A stretch of DNA of 64,000 nt from Nectonema munidae (taxonomy: Eukaryota; Nematomorpha; Nectonematoida; Nectonematidae). Below the pieces are notes generated by a model that saw only the letters and a list, made by a program, of their open reading frames with translations, ran no database searches and was not told the DNA's origin. The DNA lies in assembly GCA_030549495.1 (NCBI GenBank), contig JAUIRK010000069.1:1106001-1170000 (forward strand), in the 5' to 3' direction. Both the position numbers and the translations under genes were made by a program. Positions 45,356 to 55,261 of this stretch are shown here, in pieces (position 1 is the first letter of the stretch; each line of letters begins with the position of its first letter).

Positions 45356-47947
45356 CTAGGTTTGCGTGAGCTCCCAAGCTTGGCATAATTGTGGGCAATG
45401 CTTGTGTATTCTTAATTTTTCTATAAACTTTTTATTTAATTTCTCCAACCTTTTCTGGAACCAAGAAAAGGAGGTCCGGCTATGAGCAATAGTGAAAGGG
45501 TTGCCATAAACAGTCCTAAAAAGTTTATACACGAGGTCATCTATTTTGTTGGTCAAAGTTGAGGGAAGGCATCCCAAAATGGAGTTACCGTAAGTCAATT
45601 TCGGCATTGTTAGGATTTTAATGACCTTACCTACCATCGTGGAATTGACCCCAAGGTCTTTAAGACATCCATATAGCGCTAGATCCTTTTTCCCCTTCTT
45701 AATCTTTTCATGAGCTTCACGATGAAAACTAAATTCTGCATCCCAATTGATTCTAAGATATTTTATGTGGCAAACTCGGGGAATATTCCCTATAGTTGGC
45801 GGGTTATTTTTGGGACAATTAGCGCCAAAGATGATGAACTTGCATTTAGAGTAATTCACCTTAAGGTTCCATCCAGTGAAATACCCCCCTAATATGGTAT
45901 TGACGTCCGTAAGGTGTTTGCAAATACGCGGAACACGCTTAGCGGAGTAATATACACATATGTCGTCTGCGAAACTGATTATCCTAGCATAGATTGACTT
46001 GTTGAAAGAGTGCCTAATATCAGATATGTAGATGTTGAACAGAAGAGGGCTTAGAGGTGAACCTTGGGGGACCCCGCGGCCTAGGCTTATTCTCCTTGAA
46101 AATTTGTTATTTATTCTGATCTGAAATGAGCGTCGAGAAAGGAAACTGTGAACTACCTTGAAGATACATGATGGCACAAACATGCTACTTAGTTTGAACA
46201 GCAAACCCTCATGCCAGACCGTATCAAAAGCCTTCTCCAGGTCGTAAGATATCATCCCTACGTAGAGGCCATCATTTAAGCTTTTTGCAACATCATGATG
46301 CAAGGTAAGCAGAGCATGATTTGTTGACAAACCTTTTTGGAATCCAAACTGTTCTTTTGGGATTATTGCATGCTCCTTGCACCAAGCATCGAGTACTCCA
46401 AAAATTAATTTGTCATACACTTTGCTCAGGCAAGGGAGAAGACTGATAGGCCGTAGGTCACTCGTTTTGCCGCTCTTCTTGCCAGCCTTTGGCACACAAA
46501 TAAGTATAGCCCTTTTATAGCAGTCTGGGTAAAACGCATCTTTTATAAAAGAGTTATATATTGCCAGCAAGACGTCCCTAAACCTAGGGGGAAGATTCTT
46601 GTTGAATAGATTACTAACTTCATCCCATCCCGCCGCTTTCCTAGCTTTAAGCTTTTTAATGATTTGAACCAGGTCCTCTAGGATGAAGTTAGTGTCGTTC
46701 GTCGCAGGTAAACGCCTAAAAAACTCTATTTTAGAATTAAAATTTTTCGGACCTGGATTTGTCCTATACACATCTTCGTAATAATCAGCAAGCAGTGCAC
46801 ATTTATCTTCCGCCTCAATGGCTGTTCGGTTATTCCAAGTGACCGACGTTGGACCTTTGTAGCCAGGCTTCAGCTCTCTAACCAGGTTCCAGAACTTCGA
46901 AGAGCCCTGTAGCGGGTTAGAGGCTTTTGTGATGCTTGTGACTTTCCTAGATGTGGTTTCGCCGAGCTTTTTCCTAATGAGTTTTTGTAATCGATTGATG
47001 AGATTCTTTGTCTCGGCGTCCCTAGTGTGAATGTATTTTCTATAGAGAGCTCGTTTTTCTTTGATGAGTAATAGGACATTCTTCGGAATTGGATTTTCGT
47101 ATTTTCTAACCTCCTTCAAGGGAACTGCCTCTCGTGCCGCGGAGAGAATAGCATCGTTGACACACTCCGCCAGTTCCTCAGGTGGTTTTACTCCTATGCA
47201 CATCATGACCCGCGAGGCTGAATCATTTAGTAGCGACCTAAACCTATCCCAGTTGGCTTGGCTGAAGACCCACCTCTTCACTAAATTTCCCTTGTCAGCC
47301 GTGAATTGTGGATCTAAAGAAACTGTGACCAACAAGGGCTTGTGGTCAGATACACAGCAGTCCTGGATAACCACTATTAAAGCTAGAAGTGGTCTTAGAT
47401 TAAAAGACATGATTGCAAGGTCTAACACATTCTTATCACGAGTCGGTGTTGGATCGTTAACGATAAACGCATACGAATCCTCTACCAACTTGAGTAAGTC
47501 GGTGCCAGCCGCGCTATTGGTTTCACTAAACAGTCTAGTGTGGTGAGCGTTTAGCTCGCCTAGTAGTAGCAGCTTATCGGAGGAACGAAGATATTTTTCG
47601 ATAAATTCGTAGTCCAACAGAGGGTTACTAGGCGGATTGTAACAACCCAGCACAACTAAATGTCTAGCTCTGCCAAGATCAAGCTTCAGGGCCATCGAGC
47701 CTCCAGAGTCACTTATCGTGAAACTGGAAACCTTTAACCCCTCTCGCACACCCATCGCTAGACCTCGCGAGTGGCTTGTTCCAGGATGCACAAATGTCCT
47801 AAATCCGAGGATGCGGATGGAATACTTGGCTTGAGATTTGACTTCGTTCAGAGAGAAGGCATCTATATTATTTTCGGTAAGGAGCTCAATCAGAGCACTA
47901 CGTTTCTTAGCCAAGCCGTTGATGTTGAAGTGTAAAAATTTGAGCAT
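45356..47947 (-). CDS. LINE ORF2: APE endonuclease and reverse transcriptase
   Basis: An uninterrupted 863-codon frame. Endonuclease domain about residues 1-212: LNEVKS (N34, E35), GELNAHH (131-135 region; most relatives have Asp at the position of E131), and SDHKPL (200-205). Reverse transcriptase about 425-760: LRPISLLPCLSKVYDKLI, EQFGFQKGLSTNHALL, SYDLEKAFDTVWHEGLL (Asp569), GVPQGSPLSPLLFNIY, and the catalytic FADD (659-662). No RNase H follows. It would make and insert DNA copies of the LINE RNA at nicked chromosomal sites. The intact frame implies recent activity; whether Glu131 permits nicking is unknown. Confidence 0.93.
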   Translation of the reverse strand: MLKFLHFNINGLAKKRSALIELLTENNIDAFSLNEVKSQAKYSIRILGFRTFVHPGTSHSRGLAMGVREGLKVSSFTISDSGGSMALKLDLGRARHLVVLGCYNPPSNPLLDYEFIEKYLRSSDKLLLLGELNAHHTRLFSETNSAAGTDLLKLVEDSYAFIVNDPTPTRDKNVLDLAIMSFNLRPLLALIVVIQDCCVSDHKPLLVTVSLDPQFTADKGNLVKRWVFSQANWDRFRSLLNDSASRVMMCIGVKPPEELAECVNDAILSAAREAVPLKEVRKYENPIPKNVLLLIKEKRALYRKYIHTRDAETKNLINRLQKLIRKKLGETTSRKVTSITKASNPLQGSSKFWNLVRELKPGYKGPTSVTWNNRTAIEAEDKCALLADYYEDVYRTNPGPKNFNSKIEFFRRLPATNDTNFILEDLVQIIKKLKARKAAGWDEVSNLFNKNLPPRFRDVLLAIYNSFIKDAFYPDCYKRAILICVPKAGKKSGKTSDLRPISLLPCLSKVYDKLIFGVLDAWCKEHAIIPKEQFGFQKGLSTNHALLTLHHDVAKSLNDGLYVGMISYDLEKAFDTVWHEGLLFKLSSMFVPSCIFKVVHSFLSRRSFQIRINNKFSRRISLGRGVPQGSPLSPLLFNIYISDIRHSFNKSIYARIISFADDICVYYSAKRVPRICKHLTDVNTILGGYFTGWNLKVNYSKCKFIIFGANCPKNNPPTIGNIPRVCHIKYLRINWDAEFSFHREAHEKIKKGKKDLALYGCLKDLGVNSTMVGKVIKILTMPKLTYGNSILGCLPSTLTNKIDDLVYKLFRTVYGNPFTIAHSRTSFSWFQKRLEKLNKKFIEKLRIHKHCPQLCQAWELTQT

Positions 47948-47973
47948 TGCAGATTGGCACTACACTATCCTAT

Positions 47974-49146
47974 TTACTGACACTCTAGTAGGAGGTCCGC
48001 AGCCACTGCGCTAACCATTTTCTCCAACTGTTCTTTGAACAGTGGTGATTTGAAAATGGAGAGCGCTATTTTCAAAATGGCCTCCTCAGAGAAGGATGGC
48101 TCATTTGTTACTGGTACCTTGGGTAATACTGGGCTAGATAGTACTTGAGAATACGAGGTACTAGTTAATACTGGATTTGGTGGAATGCATGGTGTTGGCC
48201 TGTATACCTGAGCAGGCTTTACCTTTGTTGTTACCTTGAGAGTTTTCTTAGGAGCTATCTGAGTTCTTTTTGTTGAAGAGCGGCCAGTTTTATTGGGCAG
48301 TTATTGTAGGCAGCTTAGTGTCCCTCACCCCCACACAAATAACATTTGACGTTCTTAGGTGTTTGGGCAAGCAGCCGACACGTGGCCTAGTTTTTGACAT
48401 TTGTAGCATTGCAATGCTTTAGGCTTGGGTAGGAACTCATGGCAGGCGAATTTCAGACCTGGAATTAAGAGTCCGTTTTTGGTCAGCTGGTCAACAGCTG
48501 CCTTGTTCTCAAGGTTCACTTTTAGACAAGATCCCCTTGTCATATTTTTAAACAGTGGTTCCACAGTGTTAGAAAATTCTAGATCCTTAACTGCCGCCGA
48601 TACGTCTGGTGCATCTTGCATGGTTAAGCCCTTGATGACAATAGCACAGGCTTTAGCTCTAGGCACATAACCCTTGACAAAAGGCCACTGGGGAAATGGT
48701 TGAAGTAACGCTTCCTTAGAAACGTTATCTTCCACCAAGACCTTAATTAAGTTCAACTTAGCCAACTTGAACATGTTGACTATCTTAAGTTTAGGCTTGT
48801 GGGCCAAAATCGCCTTGTATGTGCCTAATTTACTACCCAAGTTAGGCATGTTTTTCAAGAAAACTGTGTAGTAATTTGGCTTCCTAGATTGTTGAATTGT
48901 GTTTATTGGTGGTGAGGGTCTCTTGCTCCTAGCAACGACCTTAATAAATTCCCCATCGGAGTTGTCCGAAGTGTGGGCTCTTTTGTTGATTGGCGCGGAA
49001 CTTTGACTACTGCTGTCGCTATCGACATCAATTTTCTTGGCTTCTATGTTTGGGCATAAAGTTAAAATAGAATTACTATTTAAATTTTTACTTGGCTCTA
49101 GCTGGACTGAGCTAGAGCGCTTCTTCGCCCTCTTCTTCATGGTCAT
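47974..49146 (-). pseudogene. LINE ORF1 (RNA-binding, CCHC knuckles), frame-shifted
   Basis: Starts MTMKKRAKKRSSS at 49146. The basic and serine-rich N-terminus is followed by NYYTVFLKNMPNLGSK (an RRM-like start), KFACHEFLPKPKALQCYKC and the zinc knuckle CYKCQKLGHVSAAC. The frame stops at 48355; the second knuckle (CYLCGGEGH) continues in another frame just after, and the C-terminal part ends LLLECQ at about 47974. So ORF1 has a frame change near 48335-48355 plus at least one stop (directly after CYLCGGEGH). The long open frame extending upstream of 49146 only reads the 42-bp repeat. Confidence 0.8.
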
Positions 49147-51346
49147 GAATGAATATGTGAATGAAGATGCTGTGTACTTGAAGATGACGTATGCGTGAGA
49201 CAAAATGGTTAGTACAAAAAAGGATGAGGAAATTAAGCTCGATATCAAGAGAGAGAGAGAGAGTAAGCTGCAAATATCGTGTGATGAAAAGGATGGTGAA
49301 AGGCGGATGTGCAAAACGAAAAAAAGGGGGCAAATTGTTTTATGAAAATAGTTAGGCGAATTGTCCATGAGACAAAATGTCTTATGAAAATAATGGGGCG
49401 AATTGTCCATGAGACAAAATGTCTTATGAAAATAATGGGGCGAATTGTTCATGGGACGAACGGTCTTATGAAAATAATGGGGCGAATTGTCCATAGGACC
49501 AACTGTCTTATGAAAATAATGGGGCGAATTGTCTTATAAAAAGAATGGGGCGAAATGTCTGAGGACCTTTTAAAGGATTGCTTAAATATTTGGTCTCCCC
49601 TGGTATTTCCAGACCACTAATTTTGAAAATTGCAACAAAAAAATTCCCCCCCCCCCCTAATAATTTTGAGGATGTGCGCCCCTGGTCCGAAGGTAAAAGT
49701 CAACGTTATTTGGCAGAGAAGTTTGTTATTAGTAAAACACAAGTTCAATCAATTTTGAAAAGAAAAGAAGAGTACCTACGGGCTTTTACAACAAATTTTT
49801 CCGCTAGCAAAAGATGAGTTCATAACTCATCTCAATTTGAAGATGTAGATCTTGACGTTTGGGATTGGTTTCAGAACGCTCGTAGTATGAACATTACAAT
49901 TTCAGGACCCATGATACAAGAACAAGCATTATTGTTTGCTTCACAACTAAAAAGAACCGACTTCAAAGCTTAATGCGGATGGTTAAGTAGATTTAAAAAT
50001 TGCCATGGAATTTCTTTTGGAGCAATTTGTGGTGAAAAAGGTTGTGTTGACGATAATATTGTATCTGAATGGAAATTAAAAGTGAATGAACTCATCAATG
50101 GTTACAATGAACTTAATATTTTTAATATGGATGAAACAGGTTTGATGTTTCGATGCCTTCCTGATAAAACTTTACGTATACGTGGAGAACTTTGCACCGG
50201 TGAAAAAAAATCGAAAGAACGCTTAACAGTTTCAGTTTGTGTTAATCAAAGAGGGGAGTTTGAAAAAAACTGTAATAATTGGACAAGCACAACGACCGCG
50301 ATGTTTTAAAAATTTAGATTCTAAAAAGTTACCATTTACACTATTTAAATAAAAAAGCCTGGATGACATCGCACGTTTTTACGGACTGTATATCTAGTTT
50401 TAATACTAGAATGGAAAAACAAAACCGAAAAGTTATCCCTTTTTTTGGACAACGCTCCTTCACACATAAAAGATCAAAAATTTACAAATGTTAAACTTAT
50501 GTTTTTGCCTGGGAACACAACTGCTGTTTTGCAAGCACTAGAGATCAAGGCATCTTCCAGTTTATCAAGACTACACCTAGGAAACAACTACTCAGACCTG
50601 TTCTTTCAAAATTTGACTCTGGTTTGAATGTATCCACTATAAGTAAGTCAGTTACTACACTTCAAGCATGTGACTGGGTAGTTGAGGCAATATCAAGATG
50701 CAAATCAGATTCAGTTACTACGTGTTTTGCTAAATGTGGATTTCAATCTTCAATTTTACAATACAATTTTGAAGAAAATGAAAACACATCTCTTGCTCAA
50801 TTAATTGATGGATGAAACGGCAAAAAATGTGAAGTTTAAGAAGCGATGACAGCGGAAAATGATCAAGTAATTGATGAAAAGCTACCAACATCTGAAGATC
50901 TCACAGAAGGGTGGGAATCAAGAATTGTGAGTACTCTAATTGAGGATGTGAACGAAGAAATCACAGAAGATAATGAAGTGATAGAATCAAACGAAAAAAT
51001 TTATACATCAACAGAAGCATTAGAATTTGCAGAACGCATAAAAAACTATTGCCTAGACAAAAGTTTAACTGATGTTTGGTTGGAATTTGCAAAGACTCTT
51101 ACAAGAAAAGATATTTTACTTAGAGCATAAAACAAAACAAACCAAGATTGATTTATATTTTCCCAAAAACTAAAATATTTGCAGTAAGATTAACTTTTTA
51201 CTCTTATTCAATTTTTATTTTAAATACTTTTTTTAAATCTTAAAATAAATTTTTTTAATCGAAAATTTTCCAATATTCAGACCATCCCGCAAATAGGACC
51301 ATAAAATACAAGTCCCAAGGGTGGTCTTATTACAGAGACTCTACTA

Positions 51347-52559
51347 TATCCTATCTTGTTATTGATAAAACTATTGGAAAAAATGCTAAAAGTTTAATAT
51401 TAAAGAATAAAAGTATAATAAGTTATGTTATCTAAAAATACTTATCTTATATAAACCAATTTTTCGATTTCGAACAACTTTTCAATGTCGAATTAGCAGC
51501 TTGAACTAAGTTTTTCAAAGAGTGAAAATTTTCGTTCCATATCATTCTTATTTTCAATGAAAAAAGGCAAAATTTTTTTCTCCTCCTGCATAAAAAATCG
51601 ACATAGCTTTTTTGTGAAATGATTAACCCTATTAGTGGGTTAAATTTGGCCGCTCAAGTGCTGATGGGGACGTAAAGTGCCCCCCCCCCCTCTATTTTTC
51701 TCAGATATAAGTTTTTATAAATACAACTATGCTGAATTCAACGGTGATGTCCATTTTTTTTTATCGAAATCAATCAAACCTGTCAAAAATTGATTTATAT
51801 TTGACAGCTCATCTCATAAAGGAACTTTTTATTTAAATAATTCTATAAAGTTTTTTACACATGTATACCCATTTTTAAGTATGCTGAATTCAGTGGTAAT
51901 ATTCCTTTTTTTTTGAAAATCATTAAACCTGCCAAAAAATTGATTTATCTCAAAAAGAAACATTTTATCCAAATAATTATATAAAGTTTTTTATACATGT
52001 ATGCCCATTTTCAGGTACGCTGTGTTTACTGGTGATATTTCTTTATTATGAAAATCATTCAAACCGAATAAAAAATAATTTAAAAATGTCAGCCCATATC
52101 AAAATTAAAATTTTATTCTTATAATAAAAAGTTTTTATACATATACAGTATACCCTAAATATATATATGGTAGAAAAAAAAATAATAGGGTTGATGTACA
52201 CTCTTTTCAAATATAATAAATAATATAATACATGGCATCTTTTTTTAATACCACTTGCAATTTTCCTCTACTTCTATTTTCAATGGAGATTTTCATCTCG
52301 ACAAATCACTTTTTTCACCCTCTTGATTTTTTCCTTGCATATTTCTTTTTATTGAAGTACAATTTACCAATGTTTTTTTTCATACACTAAATCTTTCTTG
52401 TCATTTCTTTTCAATAAGTTGATTTATTTTTATCAAAAGTCCTTTCAGACGAATCAATGAAGATATCATTTGTGAAGGTTTTATGAATACTTTTTAGATA
52501 TCAAGCTTTTTGTAGGAAAATCTGTCAAGTGGAAGAATATAAGTGTTGTTTTTCTCGTT
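51347..52559. other. Between Tigger and MGAT1, no gene seen
   Basis: A 21-base palindrome TTAACCC TATTAGT GGGTTAA lies at 51624-51644, and a C12 run at about 51681-51692. Three diverged repeats of roughly 115 bases follow at 51720-52060 (CTGAATTCA/CTGTGTTTACTGGTGATATT, AAAATCATT, CCTGTCAAAAA, AAAGTTTTTTA). MGAT1 promoter elements are presumably in the last few hundred bases, but I cannot identify them. Confidence 0.5.
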
Positions 52560-53816
52560 ATGTCGCTTCACTACAAAACATTCAATTTTTTTAACCCGAG
52601 GGTCGTTAGACGCAAGTACTTGATGATTGCCCTGTTCTTTTGCATGACGTGGATTCTTTTGTATCTCCTGTCAATAATTTTGTTTAAAAGTGCTCTTCCC
52701 AAGCAAACTCCTGTAGGAACGTCAGAAGAAGTGTTTGCTGCTTCATCAAGCATCATCCCCATTTTAATCATGACTTGTAATAGGATTCGCTTTGAGCGGA
52801 CTTTCAAACAGGTTATCAGGTTTAGGCCTAATGCCGAGCTGTATCCTGTCATCTTGAGTCAGGGCTGTAAAAGCTTGCCCGTTTCACGCTTACTAAAGTA
52901 CGCAGCACTCACTAATGAAAATGTGTCCTTCGTAAACTTTTCCGATTTCATAGACGACATCGTTGCGTATAACATTTCATCGAGCCTTCCCTTCTACAAT
53001 CCCAACTATCGAATCTACTATCGAATAGCCACGCATTACAAGTTGGCGTTAAGGCACGTCTTCGACTCGTTTCATTCATCCTCTGCAGCAGTCTTTCAGC
53101 AGGTTATCATTTTGGAAGATGACTTTGATTTGTCTGCTGACATCTTCGAATACTTCACCGCTCTACTTCCCATCATGACCAGTGACAAGTCTATCTTTTG
53201 TGCTTCTGCTTGGAACGACAATGGCAAGGCGAGTCTCGTTGACCTGAATCATCCGGAGTTGCTACATCGAACGAGCTTTTTCCCGGGACTTGGATGGATG
53301 CTGCTTCGCTCATTCTGGCTCACTAACCTGCGTGACAAGTGGCCTTCCTCATTTTGGGATGATTGGCTCAGAGATCCGAAACAGCGCGACTCCCTGTCTT
53401 GTATCAGACCCGAAATCTCTAGGGTGTATACGTGGGGCGATGAAGGTTCTAGCCATGGCCAATTCTACAACACTCACCTCAAACCCATTCTGCTGAACAC
53501 GAAGTATGTGAACTTTTCATCGCTTGATCTCTCTTATTTGTTACAAAGAAATTTTGACACCGCATTCAAGAAGAACATCACCAGGTGCGCGTCACTTTCT
53601 TTAAATCCTGCCAACTATTCCACGGATTTAAGCCACCTGTGCACCGTATTTTCCTACTCGTCCGAAATGTCTTTTAAAACGATAGCAAATGCTTTTAACT
53701 TGATGCCCGACTTCAGAGGAAACATGCCCCGAACTTCCTACAAAGACGTCGTCACTTTTTTCCACGCTACCTCTCGCATCTACGTTGTGCCTGAAAAAAT
53801 GCTTCATGATTTATGA
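52560..53816 (+). CDS. MGAT1: MGAT1: N-acetylglucosaminyltransferase I
   Basis: 418 codons, intronless. A type II Golgi protein: short cytoplasmic tail, signal anchor about residues 20-42 (LMIALFFCMTWILLYLLSII), a stem, then the GT13 catalytic domain from about 65. Conserved parts: IPILIMTCNR, HYKLALRHVF, ILEDDFDLSADIFEYF with the metal and UDP-binding EDD at 186-188, SAWNDNGK, FFPGLGWMLLRSFW, KWPSSFWDDWLR, CIRPEISRVYTWG and SSHGQFY. GnT-I adds GlcNAc from UDP-GlcNAc to Man5GlcNAc2, the gateway to hybrid and complex N-glycans. Human GnT-I has 445 residues and is also coded in one exon. AATAAA at 53948. Looks whole. Confidence 0.96.
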   Translation: MSLHYKTFNFFNPRVVRRKYLMIALFFCMTWILLYLLSIILFKSALPKQTPVGTSEEVFAASSSIIPILIMTCNRIRFERTFKQVIRFRPNAELYPVILSQGCKSLPVSRLLKYAALTNENVSFVNFSDFIDDIVAYNISSSLPFYNPNYRIYYRIATHYKLALRHVFDSFHSSSAAVFQQVIILEDDFDLSADIFEYFTALLPIMTSDKSIFCASAWNDNGKASLVDLNHPELLHRTSFFPGLGWMLLRSFWLTNLRDKWPSSFWDDWLRDPKQRDSLSCIRPEISRVYTWGDEGSSHGQFYNTHLKPILLNTKYVNFSSLDLSYLLQRNFDTAFKKNITRCASLSLNPANYSTDLSHLCTVFSYSSEMSFKTIANAFNLMPDFRGNMPRTSYKDVVTFFHATSRIYVVPEKMLHDL

Positions 53817-53947
53817 TCCTTAGTATTTAGAGAAAAAAGTTTAGAGGAGGTAATGCTGCTTTTTTGTCATTTTGCAATTAACTTTATCATTGTGAAGCAC
53901 AATTGATAGAATATTCTAGTGTTTATTTTTTATTACTTATTTTCTTG

Positions 53948-53953
53948 AATAAA
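53948..53953 (+). terminator. AATAAA after MGAT1
   Basis: GAATAAAAAAGATG, 132 nt after the MGAT1 stop. Confidence 0.5.
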
Positions 53954-54858
53954 AAAGATGATTGATTATCTTCTAACGTTCTTCTGGTATGAAGTTTTAT
54001 TAGCCTAAAAAAGTATTTCAAGTGTCTTTTTGATATTTGTTGTTTTGGGTTAAATTTTTGAAACTTGTATTTAATCTAAGAGTGTGTATCACTACTTTCT
54101 ATTTGTAACCCTAGCAGGGAGGAAGTGGAGTTTTGCGTCAGCTCAAAATTTTGAAAGCAAATTGCGTCAACTTTTTATCCAAAAGCAATATATGACCAAT
54201 AAGAAAAATAGGATGCCTTTATAAATAAAAACTATTCTGAAATTATAATTTTACGCCATCTATTGTAAATTTTTATTTCAAATTACACATAAACTAATAC
54301 AATTATAAACAAATTTTACAAATATACTTTTAGTATGTATTTTACATTTGGTCTCTTTGTATCTTTCACATTTTCGCGTTCGACTTTTTTTTGGTCTGCA
54401 AGAACTCGCATAGCAATAAAGGAGAAGTTGAATGCTGAATGATTAAAAATCGCTTTTGCTTTCCTACATAAGCAACTAGAAGTCATTACTTCAGAATTTT
54501 GACTATTTGATCTATTCATAATTTTAAGCTGCTTACTTATTGCTATGCACCAATTTATAACAAGTAATGCTTTTTTGGTTATTTTGGAGGCAAACCCGAT
54601 TTTTTATTTTTCTATCTTGTACTCTCTATAATTTTTTTTATTGTTTCTGTATTTTTGAAAAAATATGATATTAAAAATGGCCAAAATAAGTTCGAAAAAT
54701 TTCACACAAAAATGGTATTTAAAATATGAACGTTCTATAAAAGTTTATAAATTTTTTAATATCAGAATTTTAGGAATGAAGAATATACTGTAAAGTAAAA
54801 AATTTTTGTGAGACATTTAATTTTGCAAAGTTCGCAAACACAAAAATTTGGCGAACCT
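53954..54858. other. Downstream of MGAT1, no gene seen
   Basis: AT-rich; the frame 54316-54519 on the minus strand has no recognisable motif. Confidence 0.5.
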
Positions 54859-55126
54859 AAAAACAAAATCTTTGACAGATATGCCCATTGAGGTGAAATA
54901 ATCATAACAAATATAAAAAATTGTAAAAACTGGACACTTTATTGCTGATTTTGCTAACTAGTTTCGTGGTATAAACTCCTTTTTCAAAGCAAATATATAA
55001 ATGATAAAAAAAATATACAAAAAAAATTAAAAAATTTTTATATTATCGTTTACAGTTTTTACAATTTTTTTATATTTGTTATAATTATTTCACCTCAATG
55101 GGCATATCTGTCAAAGATTTTGTTTT
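54859..55126. repeat. Fold-back element with about 80-bp arms
   Basis: 54859-54934 (AAAACAAAATCTTTGACAGA, CCCATTGAGGTGAAATAAT) is the near-perfect inverse of 55046-55126 across about 110 bases. A palindromic MITE is likely. MITE copy D is inserted at the TTAA at its right edge. Confidence 0.8.
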
Positions 55127-55261
55127 TAACCCATTTACCGCCAATGTTCCTATTTTGGAACATAAGTAATTTCATCTTCGTCTGCTTTTTTCAATGACTT
55201 TGAATATAAATCGTCTGCGTTTTTTTTTATCGTCTGCTTTGCTTGGCCTTAAATGGGTTAA
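55126..55261 (+). repeat. TTAA-flanked MITE, copy D
   Basis: TTAACCCATTTACCGCC to TTAAATGGGTTAA, with the palindrome GTTCCTATTTTGGAAC and three CGTCTGC heptamers at about 28-base spacing. Nearly identical in its interior to copies B and C. Confidence 0.85.

Larger units (their letters stand above)
44506..49326 (-). mobile_element. LINE (Jockey/CR1-like), near full length
   Basis: Inserted in the arrayed sequence of the 9-bp-TSD element; GGGGCAAATT at both sides (44496-44505 and 49327-49336) is the probable target duplication, though host units also contain it. The 3' end is a (TTAA)n-type tail at 44506-44520. From the 5' end: leader (49326-49147), ORF1 (49146-47974, frame-shifted near 48335), ORF2 (47947-45356, intact), and about 0.85 kb of 3' UTR. 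ORF1 with CCHC knuckles plus an ORF2 of endonuclease and polymerase without RNase H fits Jockey or CR1 clades. Confidence 0.88.
43723..49567. mobile_element. 9-bp-TSD element with arrayed ends, split by a LINE
   Basis: Perfect 9-bp duplication TTTTAAAGG (43714-43722 and 49568-49576); the matching site in hAT copy 1 (about 19800-19815) is unoccupied. Ends GTTGACAGACATTTTGCCCC and, from the right, GGTCCTCAGACATTTCGCCC. The left arm has about six 16-bp units (CGCCCCATAGATGATT); the right arm has about five 42-bp units with AATAATGGGGCGAATTGTCC. No transposase of its own. Target size and arrayed subterminal repeats suggest a Mutator-like or Merlin non-autonomous element. Confidence 0.87.
41110..49684 (+). 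mobile_element. Non-autonomous hAT, copy 2, inserted in the Tigger gene
   Basis: Flanked by a perfect 8-bp duplication GTCCGAAG (41102-41109 and 49685-49692). Ends are CAGGGGCGCACATCC and its complement GGATGTGCGCCCCTG. Its own sequence (about 41985-42377, 42706-43722, 49577-49684 and the first 100 bases) matches copy 1 at 19697-21777 in inverted orientation. It has taken in a MITE (42378-42697), a large 9-bp-TSD element (43723-49567) and, in a segment absent from copy 1 (about 41214-42010), a hAT MITE (41661-41861). Confidence 0.92.
41037..51346 (+). mobile_element. Tigger/pogo DNA transposon split by a nested hAT
   Basis: The transposase starts at ATG 41037 (KRNELSLKDKVSLINTSE), breaks at 41109 and resumes at 49685-49692 in the same frame (GKSQRYLAEKFVISKTQVQ), giving the CENP-B-type helix-turn-helix. 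After it come the second DNA-binding half (LDVWDWFQNARSM, CGWLSRFKNCHGISF) and the DDE core (NIFNMDETGLMFRCLPDKT, GEKKSKERLTVSV, DNAPSHIKDQKF, LMFLPGNTTAVLQ) up to about 51130. Several stops and frame changes occur, so it is dead. The right end carries a Tigger-like terminal repeat (GGTCTTATTACAGAGACTCT, to about 51346). The left terminal repeat was not found. Confidence 0.88.

Noticed and set aside
47061-47546. 161-codon plus-strand frame
   Set aside because: Shadow of LINE ORF2 on the other strand; no motif.
49309-49539. Plus-strand frame with 14-residue repeats (MKIMGRIVHETKCL type)
   Set aside because: It reads the 42-bp subterminal array of a transposon; the same array is open on the other strand too. 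No sign of a real protein.
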